Of a stretch of 23,895 nucleotides of DNA, positions 7,857-15,993 are shown in pieces. The stretch is from an uncultured Lachnospiraceae bacterium (GTDB lineage Bacteria; Bacillota; Clostridia; Lachnospirales; Lachnospiraceae): the NCBI GenBank assembly GCA_902797015.1, contig CADBRG010000128.1:1-23895 (forward strand), read 5' to 3'. Positions within the stretch are counted from its first letter, which is position 1; the number at the start of each line of letters is the position of its first letter. Made by a program: the position numbers and the translations under genes. The notes beneath the pieces were generated by a model. The model saw only the letters and a program-made list of their open reading frames with translations. It searched no databases and was not told the DNA's origin.

Positions 7857-8231
7857 ATGAAATTATTCAAATGTGAAAAATGCGGTAATATCATTGCTAT
7901 GGTACATGAGTCCGGAGCACCGGTTGTTTGCTGCGGTGAAAAAATGGTGGAGCTTGTTCCGAATACCACCGATGCCGCTCAGGAAAAGCACGTTCCGGTC
8001 ATTGCAGTTGACGGACAGAAGGTAACGGTAACAGTTGGATCTGTAGACCATCCGATGATGGAAGAACATTACATTACCTTCATTATACTCGAGACCAGAC
8101 AGGGAAGACAGCGTAAGGTATTAAGCCCCGGGCAGGCGCCGAAGGCAGAATTCATGATCTGTGCAGATGATGAGGTGGTTGCAGCATACGAGTACTGCAA
8201 TCTGCACGGATTCTGGAAGGGAACTCCGTAA
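7857..8231 (+). CDS. dfx: Desulfoferrodoxin, superoxide reductase
   Basis: This protein reduces superoxide to hydrogen peroxide in the cytoplasm of anaerobes without releasing oxygen, using electrons from rubredoxin or similar carriers. The 124-residue chain has both domains of a two-iron enzyme. The N-terminal rubredoxin-like (desulforedoxin) centre uses C6, C9, C25 and C26. The catalytic square-pyramidal iron site uses H45, H65, H71, C114 and H117 in the motifs EKHVPV, DHPM, EEHY and CNLHGFW. All ligands are intact, and Lys44 next to H45 is the conserved catalytic lysine. The ribosome site is AGGGGG. The gene stands alone between the repeat array and its own terminator. Confidence 0.97.
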   Translation: MKLFKCEKCGNIIAMVHESGAPVVCCGEKMVELVPNTTDAAQEKHVPVIAVDGQKVTVTVGSVDHPMMEEHYITFIILETRQGRQRKVLSPGQAPKAEFMICADDEVVAAYEYCNLHGFWKGTP

Positions 8232-8272
8232 GGAATCATCGCTGAGATTGGAACGGATTCTGAAAATTAAAT

Positions 8273-8305
8273 GGCAGGAAGCCGGAATGATTCCGGTTAC
8301 TTGCC
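8273..8305. repeat. Imperfect hairpin downstream of dfx
   Basis: A stem with the core CCGGAA-TGA-TTCCGG extends outward with wobbles to GGCAGG...CTTGCC. There is no T-run after it, so it is not a classic terminator. It lies 25 nt before the dfx terminator and may protect the 3' end of the transcript. Confidence 0.6.
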
Positions 8306-8330
8306 TGTGACTGTATTTTATACAGAAAAT

Positions 8331-8376
8331 AAGGGGGATTTTTCATCACTGATAGATGAAGAATTCTCCCTTTTTT
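8331..8376 (+). terminator. Rho-independent terminator of dfx
   Basis: The arm AAGGGGGATTTTTCATC pairs with GATGAAGAATTCTCCCTT, with one bulge, across a 7-nt loop; six T end the 3' arm. Confidence 0.88.
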
Positions 8377-8388
8377 CGTATTATACTG

Positions 8389-8417
8389 TTGAAACAAATC
8401 TAAAAACCGTCTATAAT
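8389..8417 (+). promoter_or_regulatory. Sigma-A promoter for the OFA transporter
   Basis: TTGAAA (8389-8394), a 17-bp spacer and TATAAT (8412-8417) form a near-consensus promoter. It is about 55 bp upstream of the transporter ATG and downstream of the dfx terminator, so the gene has its own transcription unit. Confidence 0.85.
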
Positions 8418-8471
8418 TAATTGGTTATATTTTACATAATATAGAACTTGTCATTTAAGGGGGAATTGTTT

Positions 8472-9686
8472 ATGAAAAGCTTAAATCGCTGGATTTACGC
8501 GATCATCGGCGTAATCGTAATGCTTCTTGCCGGACTGGTTTATGCATGGTCCGTTATGGCAAAGAGCATTGGCGCGACGTATCCTGACTGGAGCCAGGGT
8601 GCACTGTCGATGACCTTTACACTTGTCATGGCATTTTTCTGTATCGGTGCATTGATCGGCGGAATCATGTCTAAAAAAATCAGTCCGAAGATTTTTATCA
8701 TCTGCGCAGGTGTCCTGTTTCTGGTCGGCTTCCTGATCGCAGGCGCGACTGGTGCTACACCGGCACTTCTGTATCTTGGATTTGGCGTGATCGCAGGTCT
8801 TGGTGCAGGTTTTGCTTATACGACAGTAATGGGTACAATGTCTGCTTGGTTCCCGGATAAGCAGGGGCTGATTTCCGGTATCCTGCTGATGGGATTCGGT
8901 TTGAGTGCATTTATCATCGGTAAGGTATTTGCCGCTGTCGCACCTCCTGGAGATGATGCATGGAGAGGCACATTCCGTATCCTTGGAATCGTGATCTGTG
9001 TTGTATTCATCATCTGCAGCTTCTTCTTTACCAAGCCGGGCCCGGACTTTGCACCGCCTGCTCCGAAAAAGCAGAAGGTTGTCAGAGAACCGGCAACTGA
9101 GATCAATCTCGGTCAGATGGTCAGACGTCCTACCTTCTGGATGTACTATATCTGGGCGATCCTGGTTTCCGCAGCAGGTCTTGTACTGGTTTCTCAGGCA
9201 AGTGGTATCGCGACTCAGGTTGGAACAACGATCTCACCGGGTACGGTTGCTACGGTTGTAGGTCTGATCTCTATCTTAAATGGTGTTGGCCGGGTAATCT
9301 TCGGCGGACTGTTTGATAAGTTTGGATTCCGCCTGACCATTACTTTGGATATGATCATATTCATCATTGCTGCAGTTATTCTGATCATGGCACTTAAGAG
9401 CGGCGCATTCCCACTCATCATCCTTGGTTTCGTTGTAGGTGGTTTTGCGTATGGTGGTGTTACACCGACCAACTCAGCGATCATTGCGGATTTCTTCGGC
9501 AGAAAGAATTATGCGATGAACTTCTCGCTGATCAATACAAACCTGCTGATTGCATCCTTCGCATCAACGATCGCTGGTAAGCTGTATGACAACAGCGGTT
9601 CTTATATGAGCTGTATCTTCATGATGATCGGTGCGGTTGTGCTTGGCGCGATCGTATCTGTTGCGATCAGACGGCCGAAGGCATAA
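8472..9686 (+). CDS. OFA-family MFS transporter (oxalate/formate antiporter-like)
   Basis: This is a 12-helix major facilitator of 404 residues. It opens with LNRWIYAIIGVIVMLLAGLVYAWSV, broken here only by family variation: the segment LAGLVYAWSV, the early TYPDWSQG loop and the domain-linking charged loop near residue 200 (APKKQKVVREP) fit the oxalate:formate antiporter (OFA) family. I chose ATG 8472 because AAGGGGG (8457-8463) is correctly spaced; an upstream in-frame TTG at 8448 has no ribosome site. OFA members carry oxalate/formate, but many in Clostridia have unknown carboxylate substrates, and no oxalyl-CoA or formyl-CoA genes are adjacent. The substrate is therefore left open. Confidence 0.88.
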   Translation: MKSLNRWIYAIIGVIVMLLAGLVYAWSVMAKSIGATYPDWSQGALSMTFTLVMAFFCIGALIGGIMSKKISPKIFIICAGVLFLVGFLIAGATGATPALLYLGFGVIAGLGAGFAYTTVMGTMSAWFPDKQGLISGILLMGFGLSAFIIGKVFAAVAPPGDDAWRGTFRILGIVICVVFIICSFFFTKPGPDFAPPAPKKQKVVREPATEINLGQMVRRPTFWMYYIWAILVSAAGLVLVSQASGIATQVGTTISPGTVATVVGLISILNGVGRVIFGGLFDKFGFRLTITLDMIIFIIAAVILIMALKSGAFPLIILGFVVGGFAYGGVTPTNSAIIADFFGRKNYAMNFSLINTNLLIASFASTIAGKLYDNSGSYMSCIFMMIGAVVLGAIVSVAIRRPKA

Positions 9687-9717
9687 ACATATTCGTTTTT
9701 GTACACATTTAAATAAT

Positions 9718-9787
9718 GAGCCAGGCTCAACCAGAATCTCAAAAAAATCTTTGAAGATTCCAGTTGAGCCTGGCTCGTCTTTTTTTA
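9718..9787 (+). terminator. Long-stem terminator after the OFA transporter
   Basis: The arms GAGCCAGGCTCAAC..GAATCT and AGATTC..GTTGAGCCTGGCTC form a stem of about 22 bp with a two-base mismatch. It is followed by GTCTTTTTTT. The outer 11 bp of each arm, GAGCCAGGCTC, is itself palindromic, so alternative cruciform folds are possible. Confidence 0.9.
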
Positions 9788-9838
9788 TATGCAATGCTGT
9801 AACTATCATGGCTTCTGAACGCTAAAATTAAAAGCGCT

Positions 9839-9898
9839 AAAAAAAGTGTGATTTGGAACTAAACAGCGTCCTGAAGGGTGTTAAAGTTCCAAAATCAC
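9839..9898 (-). terminator. Terminator of the MATE-aldo/keto reductase operon (minus strand)
   Basis: Read on the minus strand, the arm 9898-9885 pairs with 9860-9848 (core TTGGAACT / AGTTCCAA, one bulged T), helped by an inner AACA/TGTT pairing. Seven T follow (9845-9839). It lies just past the stop of the aldo/keto reductase gene. Its core resembles the hairpin arms at 7548-7736. Confidence 0.75.
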
Positions 9899-9931
9899 CG
9901 GGAATTGAGCAGGACGGCATAGGATTATATG

Positions 9932-11125
9932 TTACCGCCGCATCAGCTTCTTGATCAGCGGTTCTACTGCCCGCAGATAAAACGGACGAAGCTCATGATC
10001 CGCTTCTTTTAAGAGTTTGCGGATCGGTAGGTTCTGCGGACAGATCTTTTCGCATTTGCCGCAGCCGACGCATTTGCTTGGCGGGACGGTATTGGTTGCC
10101 ATCGCACTCGTTCTCAAATACTCCGCACGTGCAGTTTTTTTGCCTTCGCTGGCCGCGGTATTCCAGCTGAAAAACGTTGCGGGAATATCGATTCCTGCGG
10201 GACACGGCATACAATATCTGCAGCCGGTGCAGCCGACGCGGGTATTCTTTTTGATAATGCTCTTTACCTGTTCGACAAGCGATCGTTCTTCCTCTGAAAG
10301 ACAACCGGGCAGTGCTTCTTCTGCAGTCTTAACATTTTCCTGCACCATTTCCAGAGAATTCATGCCGGACAGGACAACGGTTACGCCAGGCTGGTCATAG
10401 AGCCAGCGCAGTCCCAGTTTTGCTGCAGTATAGGAATCAGCCATATCTCTGGAGCTGCTGTATTCTGCCAGCAGTTTTTTTGCCTCATCCGGCACATTTG
10501 CAAGCTTTCCGCCTCTTAAGGGCTCCATGATGATCACGGGAATACCCATGCGGTGTGCTTCCTCCAGACCGATCCGACCGGCCTGTGAAACCTCATCAAT
10601 ATAATTGTACTGAATCTGGCAGAAGTCCCAGTCATAGGCATCCAGAATCTTTAAAAATGCATCTGTGTTACCGTGGAAGGAGAAACCGATGTTTCGGATC
10701 ACGCCTTCCGCTTTTTTCTTTTCAAGGAAATCCTTCACGCCATTTTCTTCAAGATGCTTCCAGGTGTCCGCATCCGTCAGCATATGCATCAGGTAGTTGT
10801 CAATATAATCCGTACGGAGACGTTTTAGCTGTGTTTGCAGCATTTCCTCTGCTTTTTTTCGGTCCTTCAGGAGATAATGCGGAAGCTTGGTGGCAATACA
10901 GATCTGATTGCGGATTCCGTTTTTTTCCAGAATCTTACCGAGTGCTTCCTCGCTTCCCTGGTAGATATATGCCGTATCATAATAATTGACACCCAGCCGA
11001 TAGGCTTCCATGAGTTCCTGCTCGGCTTTATCGAGATCTATGGATGTCCCGCTCTTTGTAAAGCGCATGCAGCCGTATCCAAGTACCGACCAGTTGTCCC
11101 CGTTTTTATTTTTTCGATATTGCAT
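9932..11125 (-). CDS. Aldo/keto reductase with C-terminal ferredoxin domain
   Basis: This is a cytoplasmic NAD(P)H-type oxidoreductase of 397 residues. The N-terminal aldo/keto reductase barrel shows the catalytic tetrad in NYYDTAYIYQGSEE (Asp, Tyr), ATKLPHYL (Lys) and NYLMHML (His). The C-terminal 100 residues hold two Cys clusters, GCTGCRYCMPCP and CVGCGKCEKICP, which should bind two [4Fe-4S] centres. This fused form is common in anaerobic Firmicutes and may link substrate reduction to ferredoxin electrons; the substrate is unknown. I chose ATG 11125 because GAGGAG lies 8 nt upstream; the GTG at 11134 overlaps that site. It is 47 nt downstream of the MATE gene on the same strand. Confidence 0.92.
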   Translation of the reverse strand: MQYRKNKNGDNWSVLGYGCMRFTKSGTSIDLDKAEQELMEAYRLGVNYYDTAYIYQGSEEALGKILEKNGIRNQICIATKLPHYLLKDRKKAEEMLQTQLKRLRTDYIDNYLMHMLTDADTWKHLEENGVKDFLEKKKAEGVIRNIGFSFHGNTDAFLKILDAYDWDFCQIQYNYIDEVSQAGRIGLEEAHRMGIPVIIMEPLRGGKLANVPDEAKKLLAEYSSSRDMADSYTAAKLGLRWLYDQPGVTVVLSGMNSLEMVQENVKTAEEALPGCLSEEERSLVEQVKSIIKKNTRVGCTGCRYCMPCPAGIDIPATFFSWNTAASEGKKTARAEYLRTSAMATNTVPPSKCVGCGKCEKICPQNLPIRKLLKEADHELRPFYLRAVEPLIKKLMRR

Positions 11126-11172
11126 GTTTATCACTCCTCATAATGCACATGATAAAACGTTTCATTCATTCC

Positions 11173-12549
11173 TTATGCTGCGTTTCCTCTTGCCTGCATT
11201 TTGGCAAATACGCGTTTTCGAAGTATGAAATACACGATCAGCATTGCGATGCTGGTCACGACCCAGGAGATTGGATAGATATAGACAAGCATGGCATAAG
11301 TATGGTGCACCCGGAAAATCGTAAACATCCATACCAGCCGGAATACGCAGGAACCGAGCAGTGTGATCACGGTCGGCAGGATGGAATATCCCATTCCGCG
11401 CAATGTTGACCCGGTTATCTCAAATATACCACTGATATAGTGGACGGAAAAGGCTCGCATCATTCTGTAGATCGCATAGGAGATAACGAGTGCGTCCGTC
11501 GTATAAAGTCCGACAAAAAAGTTGCGCCCCAGCATGATCACAGCCACCAGAATCGCTGATCCAAGGAGACCAAGTCCCAGGCAGATTCGATAGACCTTCT
11601 TGCAGCGTTCCACATCACCTGCACCAAAGTTCTGACTCGTAAACGTGACCGAGGTCTGACTGAATGCGTTGATCATAAAGAAGCTGAAAATATCAAAGCT
11701 GACTGCAGCGGAAAAGCCGGCCATGACAGCAGAGCCGAAGCTGTTGATACCACTCTGGATCACGATATTGGAGATTGAGAAAACCACACCCTGCAGGCCT
11801 GTCGGGATCCCGACTTTGAGGATCTGGCGCATACATTCCCTGTTGATATGCAGATTGCGCAGGGAAAGGTGAATCTCGCTTTCCTCGTGTGTCAGGAAAA
11901 ACAGTACCATGCCGGCACTGATTCCATTTGAGATCAGGGTCGCCAGAGCAACGCCTGCTACGCTCATCTGGAACACGATGACAAACAAAAGATTCAGTGC
12001 TACGTTTATGACGCCGGAGAGCAGCAGGCAGTAGAGTGGTCTTCTGGTATCGCCAACGCTCCTTAGGATGGAGGCGCCGAAGTTATAGATCATAAAGAAC
12101 GGCATACCAAGAAAATAGATCCGCAGGTACAATGCCGCCAGATCAATCACATCATCCGGCGCGCCCATCAGGATCAGGATTGGTTTTGCAAAAACATTTC
12201 CGATTACCAGCAGTAAAAAACCGCAGATGATCGCCAAGGTCATGGCAGTATGTACCGCATCAGGGATGCTTTTTCTCCGGCCTTCACCGATCATGCGGGC
12301 GATCAGAACATTCGATCCGATCGACACGCCGACAAACAGATTGATCAAGAGAGTGATCAGTGAGCTGTTGCTTCCAACAGCTGCCAGTGCCGCACTGCCG
12401 GCAAATCTGCCTACGATCGCCTGATCGGCCGTGTTAAACAACTGCTGTAACAAACTCGTCGCTGCAAGCGGCAGTGCAAACAATAGTATTTTCTTAAAAA
12501 GAGGCCCGTGCAGCATATCGATCTGTCGGGACTTTTGGGCCTTCGCCAA
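11173..12549 (-). CDS. MATE family efflux transporter
   Basis: This is a 458-residue, 12-helix multidrug and toxic compound extrusion protein, coupled to Na+ or H+ and located in the cytoplasmic membrane. The start of the domain, PLAATSLLQQLFNTADQAIVGRF, spans the conserved first MATE helix, and the paired N- and C-lobes each begin with such a helix. The chosen start is TTG at 12549, with AAAGGAAG spaced about 8 nt upstream on the minus strand; the next in-frame ATG (12516) has no ribosome site and would cut conserved residues. It leads a two-gene operon with the ferredoxin-type aldo/keto reductase. The transported compound is not predictable. Confidence 0.92.
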   Translation of the reverse strand: MAKAQKSRQIDMLHGPLFKKILLFALPLAATSLLQQLFNTADQAIVGRFAGSAALAAVGSNSSLITLLINLFVGVSIGSNVLIARMIGEGRRKSIPDAVHTAMTLAIICGFLLLVIGNVFAKPILILMGAPDDVIDLAALYLRIYFLGMPFFMIYNFGASILRSVGDTRRPLYCLLLSGVINVALNLLFVIVFQMSVAGVALATLISNGISAGMVLFFLTHEESEIHLSLRNLHINRECMRQILKVGIPTGLQGVVFSISNIVIQSGINSFGSAVMAGFSAAVSFDIFSFFMINAFSQTSVTFTSQNFGAGDVERCKKVYRICLGLGLLGSAILVAVIMLGRNFFVGLYTTDALVISYAIYRMMRAFSVHYISGIFEITGSTLRGMGYSILPTVITLLGSCVFRLVWMFTIFRVHHTYAMLVYIYPISWVVTSIAMLIVYFILRKRVFAKMQARGNAA

Positions 12550-12585
12550 GAGAATCGCTTCCTTTCATTGAAAAAGTATCTTTAC

Positions 12586-12615
12586 ACTATACACGAAACC
12601 GGTGTGGAAAAGCAA
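12586..12615 (-). promoter_or_regulatory. Putative promoter for the MATE-aldo/keto reductase operon
   Basis: On the minus strand TTGCTT (12615-12610), an 18-bp spacer and TATAGT (12591-12586) form a moderate promoter about 37 bp before the TTG start. It lies in the divergent region shared with the cytidylate kinase-like gene, whose own promoter is less clear. Confidence 0.55.
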
Positions 12616-12705
12616 TCATTTACATACAGCTTCTTCCTTTTCCTACTGAAAAAGTGTAAAATATAAGTAACTTTAACAACGAATGATCTAGCGGAGGAGA
12701 AGGCC

Positions 12706-13347
12706 ATGAAATACGATTGGATTATTACCGTGGGACGTGAATTTTGTACCGGTGGCGCAGATGCCGCAAAGGAACTTGCCAAACGGCTGAACTACCGCTA
12801 CCTGGACAAGGTGTTGGTTGATGAAACTGCCGAAGTAATGGAAGTCAGCCGGGAAATGGTGGAAAAGAATGATGAGAAGCCGGAAGGTTATCTGGACATT
12901 CCGCCGCACTGGTATATGGATGAGGATGATCCGACTGTGCTTTTGACAGATGCTGCAAGAGTCGTCAATGCGCAGACGGAAGTCATCATGAATTATGCCA
13001 AAAAGAGGAACTGTGTGATCGTAGGACGGTGCGCGGATTACATTCTGCGTGATGAGCCGCACTTGCTTAGAGTCTTTTTCTATGCGGATTTCAATGAGCG
13101 TGTGAAGATCGCAATGGAGCGTTATGGCCTGACGGATCCGAAGGCAAGGCGCCTGATCAGGAAGACAGACAAACAGCGTGCGACATATTATAACAGAAAC
13201 ACCAGAAAACGTCAGTGGGGTCATCCGGCAAGTTATGACCTGTACCTGAATCTGGTGGATCTGGGGATTGACGGTGCGATCGATGCGATTTTAGAGCGGA
13301 TCGATCTTGAAGAACGTATCCACGGGCATCAGAACGGGGATGCATAA
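12706..13347 (+). CDS. Cytidylate kinase-like family protein
   Basis: This is a 213-residue protein of the cytidylate-kinase-like P-loop family (Pfam AAA_26 type), common in Clostridia and of uncharacterised function. The N-terminus IITVGREFCTGGADAAKELAKRL corresponds in position to the P-loop region and has no GK[ST] Walker Lys; family members usually read GREYGSGG, here altered to GREFCTGG. Other matching parts are YRYLDKVLVDE, VIVGRCADYIL and the Arg-rich lid DKQRATYYNRNTRKRQWG. True CMP kinase activity is doubtful. The ribosome site is GGAGGAG. The patatin-like gene follows after 56 bp with no terminator between them, so the two are probably co-transcribed. Confidence 0.85.
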   Translation: MKYDWIITVGREFCTGGADAAKELAKRLNYRYLDKVLVDETAEVMEVSREMVEKNDEKPEGYLDIPPHWYMDEDDPTVLLTDAARVVNAQTEVIMNYAKKRNCVIVGRCADYILRDEPHLLRVFFYADFNERVKIAMERYGLTDPKARRLIRKTDKQRATYYNRNTRKRQWGHPASYDLYLNLVDLGIDGAIDAILERIDLEERIHGHQNGDA

Positions 13348-13403
13348 ATTACCGTGCAAAAGAATGGAACACAAGAACCAGACAGTAACGAAAAGGAGCA
13401 GCA

Positions 13404-14252
13404 GTGAAAACAGGATTGATTATGGAAGGCGGCGCGATGCGCGGCATGTTTACAGCAGGTGTGATCGATGTCATGATGGAAAATGACATTCATTATGACG
13501 GTGCGATCGGCGTATCCGCGGGCGCAAGCTTTGGCTGCAATTACCAGTCATGGCAGATCGGACGCGTGATCCGGTACAATGAGAGGTTCGCAAAGGATCC
13601 GCGGTTTGGAAGTATGCGGTCATTGCTTTTGACCGGAGACTATTATGGCGCAGAGTTTTGCTATCACAGACTGCCGACAGAATTGGACTATTTTGATGTA
13701 GAGACCTTCGAGAGCAATCCGATGGAATTTTACTGTGTCTGCACGGATGTGGATACCGGAAAGCCTGTGTATCATAAGTGCAAAGATGGAAAATATGAGG
13801 ATCTTGAATGGATCCGCGCATCTGCATCGATGCCGATTTTTTCAGAGCCGGTCGAGATTGGAGGCCGACGTTTGCTGGATGGCGGCATCTCGGATTCCAT
13901 CCCATTAAAGTATTTCCAGTATAAGGGATTCGAAAAAAATGTAGTCATTCTGACACAGCCGAAGGGCTATGTGAAGAAAAAGAGCAAGGCTGCCCCGCTG
14001 ATCCCGATCGCGCTCCGGAAATATCCGAGGGTCGCAAAGAGACTGCAGACCAGGGCAGAAGCTTACAACAAGCAGATTGCCTACGTAGAAGAGCAGGCAG
14101 AGCTTGGCAATACACTCGTGATCTATCCACCCTGTAAGCTCGAAGTCGGAAAGACAGAGCATGATCCTGACAAGCTGCGCTTTGTCTATGAGATCGGAAG
14201 AGAAGAAGGCGAGCGCATGCTCGATGAAGTGATCGAATTTTTGAAAAAATAA
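13404..14252 (+). CDS. Patatin-like phospholipase family protein
   Basis: This is a cytoplasmic serine lipid-acyl hydrolase of 282 residues. The patatin catalytic dyad is intact: the nucleophile Ser38 in GVSAG (36-40) and Asp159 in the DGG motif of LLDGGISDSIP. The oxyanion-hole glycines are in MEGGAMRGMF (about 7-16). The C-terminal part (LGNTLVIYPP onward) resembles the tail domain seen in YjjU-type bacterial patatins. The start is GTG 13404 with AAGGAG about 7 nt upstream. The natural substrate is unknown; bacterial relatives act on phospholipids or acyl esters. It is probably co-transcribed with the kinase-like gene upstream. Confidence 0.9.
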   Translation: MKTGLIMEGGAMRGMFTAGVIDVMMENDIHYDGAIGVSAGASFGCNYQSWQIGRVIRYNERFAKDPRFGSMRSLLLTGDYYGAEFCYHRLPTELDYFDVETFESNPMEFYCVCTDVDTGKPVYHKCKDGKYEDLEWIRASASMPIFSEPVEIGGRRLLDGGISDSIPLKYFQYKGFEKNVVILTQPKGYVKKKSKAAPLIPIALRKYPRVAKRLQTRAEAYNKQIAYVEEQAELGNTLVIYPPCKLEVGKTEHDPDKLRFVYEIGREEGERMLDEVIEFLKK

Positions 14253-14267
14253 AATATGAGAAATGAT

Positions 14268-14299
14268 AATACGGCAGTAACGAAAGTTGCTGTCGTATT
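14268..14299 (+). terminator. GNRA-capped hairpin after the patatin-like gene
   Basis: The arm AATACGGCAGTAAC (14268-14281) pairs with GTTGCTGTCGTATT (14286-14299) over 14 bp with two G-U wobbles, capped by a GAAA tetraloop. There is no T-run after it, so termination may be weak or may need a factor. Confidence 0.6.
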
Positions 14300-14375
14300 G
14301 CTGTATAGAAGTGTTTCTGCGAATACATCGCTCGTAATAGTGGTAGAAGATTAGACATTAAATACGGATGTTTGG

Positions 14376-14404
14376 TTGCATATTAATCGTGCATGATATA
14401 TGAT
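14376..14404 (+). promoter_or_regulatory. Promoter for the FAD-linked oxidase gene
   Basis: TTGCAT (14376-14381), a 17-bp spacer and TATGAT (14399-14404) lie about 75 bp before the ATG. The leader then holds a small stem, CTGCC-GAAT-GGCGG, just before the ribosome site GAGAAAGGA. Confidence 0.65.
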
Positions 14405-14477
14405 AAGAGTAGTTGTTTTTAGTCATCTAAGGGAGTGATCAAAGAGTTCTGCCGAATGGCGGAGAAAGGACGAGAAT

Positions 14478-15896
14478 ATGGGATTCAACAAACCTACAGA
14501 GGAGATGCTTGAAAAATTAAAAGCTGCTGTCCCGGGAAGAGTATATCTGGGAGAGGATATCAGCGAAGATTTTACACATGATGAGTATGATGTGCACGGC
14601 CATTTCATGCCGGATGCGGTCGTTTCCTGTAAGACGACAGAAGAAGTATCCGCAGTCTGCAAGCTGTGCTATGAATATGAAGTGCCGATCGTACCGCGTG
14701 GCGCGGGCACCGGTCTTTCCGGTGGATGCGTACCGACTTCAGGCGGTGTTGTGATCGATCTGCAGAAGATGAACCAGATCCATGAGGTCGATCTTGATAA
14801 TCTTGTAATCCGTGCACAGGCAGGTGCGCTGATCGATGATGTACAGAAGGCTTGCCAGGAGCAGGGCATGCTGTATCCGCCGGATCCGGGCGAAAAGTTT
14901 GCGACCCTTGGCGGAAACGTTGCAACAAATGCAGGTGGTATGCGTGCATGCAAATACGGCTGCACCAGAGACTGGGTGCTGGCGATGACAGTTGTTATGC
15001 CGAATGGTGACATCATGCGGTTTGGTGCTGAGGTAAGCAAGAACTGCTCCGGCTACAGCTTAATGAATCTGATGTGCGGATCTGAGGGAACACTTGGTAT
15101 CATCACAGAGCTTTCCATGCGAATCGCACCGAATCCGACAGGCACGATCAGCTTCCTGGCGCCGTTTACAGATGTTGAGACCTGTATTGCATGCGTCAGC
15201 AAGGTAAAACTGGCAAACTTAAATCCGCAGGCGCTGGAATTCATGGATCGTGATAATGTTGCTTCTGTCGAAAAGTTCCTGGATAAAAAAGTGTATCCGG
15301 ACAAAATCGACGGTGAGGAAGTCGGCGCATATCTTCTGGTCAACTTTGAAGTATTCAGCGATGAAGAAGTGGATGCACTTCTGGAGACGGCAGCAGAGCT
15401 GTTTGTTGAAAACGGCGCACTTGATGTTATGGTATACGACACACCGACTGCGCTTGCAAACGCATGGCTGGTAAGAGGCTCCGCGCTGGAGGCAATCCTG
15501 GAGCAGTTTGAACTCACAGATGAATGTGATGTGGTCGTCCCGATCAGCCATCTGGCAGAACTGATCAATTACTGCAACTCTCTGCAGGATGAGACCGGTG
15601 TGGCAATCCGCCTGACCGGACATGCAGGAGATGGCAATGTACATGTCAGCCTCTGCGTAAACGATATGAGCCAGGAAGAATTCGAAGCAGTCTGCAAGAC
15701 CTGCTTTGACAAGATCTATGCAAAGGGCAAAGAGCTTGGCGGTGCTGTCAGTGGTGAGCATGGTATCGGTAACTGCCGCATCGACCGTCTGGAAGAGTAT
15801 CTTGGCAAAGAGCAGATGGATCTGATGGTAGCGATCAAGAAAGCATGTGATCCGAAGATGCTCTTAAATCCGGGCAAGGTATGCTATAGCCTGTAA
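14478..15896 (+). CDS. FAD-binding 2-hydroxyacid oxidase (GlcD / D-lactate dehydrogenase type)
   Basis: This is a 472-residue PCMH-type flavoprotein that oxidises 2-hydroxyacids such as D-lactate or glycolate. The FAD-binding domain shows PRGAGTGLSGGCVPTSGG (about 73-90), GGNVATNAGG and a Gly-rich stretch near 200-208 (CGSEGTLGI). The C-terminal FAD-oxidase domain shows GHAGDGNVH (381-389) and SGEHGIG (425-431), both hallmark motifs. In many anaerobes such an enzyme is encoded beside EtfB and EtfA and uses them as electron acceptor, or beside GlcE/GlcF; no such partner is adjacent here. It has its own promoter and terminator. D-lactate dehydrogenase is the likeliest role, but the substrate is not proven by sequence. 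Confidence 0.92.
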   Translation: MGFNKPTEEMLEKLKAAVPGRVYLGEDISEDFTHDEYDVHGHFMPDAVVSCKTTEEVSAVCKLCYEYEVPIVPRGAGTGLSGGCVPTSGGVVIDLQKMNQIHEVDLDNLVIRAQAGALIDDVQKACQEQGMLYPPDPGEKFATLGGNVATNAGGMRACKYGCTRDWVLAMTVVMPNGDIMRFGAEVSKNCSGYSLMNLMCGSEGTLGIITELSMRIAPNPTGTISFLAPFTDVETCIACVSKVKLANLNPQALEFMDRDNVASVEKFLDKKVYPDKIDGEEVGAYLLVNFEVFSDEEVDALLETAAELFVENGALDVMVYDTPTALANAWLVRGSALEAILEQFELTDECDVVVPISHLAELINYCNSLQDETGVAIRLTGHAGDGNVHVSLCVNDMSQEEFEAVCKTCFDKIYAKGKELGGAVSGEHGIGNCRIDRLEEYLGKEQMDLMVAIKKACDPKMLLNPGKVCYSL

Positions 15897-15934
15897 TTCA
15901 GGTTGACGAAACCGGATAAGAATTATATAATGAG

Positions 15935-15993
15935 GAAGCCGTAGTTAACTTTGATTAGAAGAGACTATCAAAGCGCAACGCGGCTTCTTTTTT
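15935..15993 (+). terminator. Terminator of the FAD-linked oxidase gene, with a two-part stem
   Basis: The outer stem is GAAGCCG (15935-15941) with CGGCTTC (15981-15987); the inner stem is CTTTGAT with ATCAAAG, separated by an internal loop. TTTTTT follows directly. Confidence 0.85.

Noticed and set aside
15219..15761. 180-codon minus-strand ORF
   Set aside because: It is a shadow of the conserved FAD oxidase coding frame and shows no family motifs.
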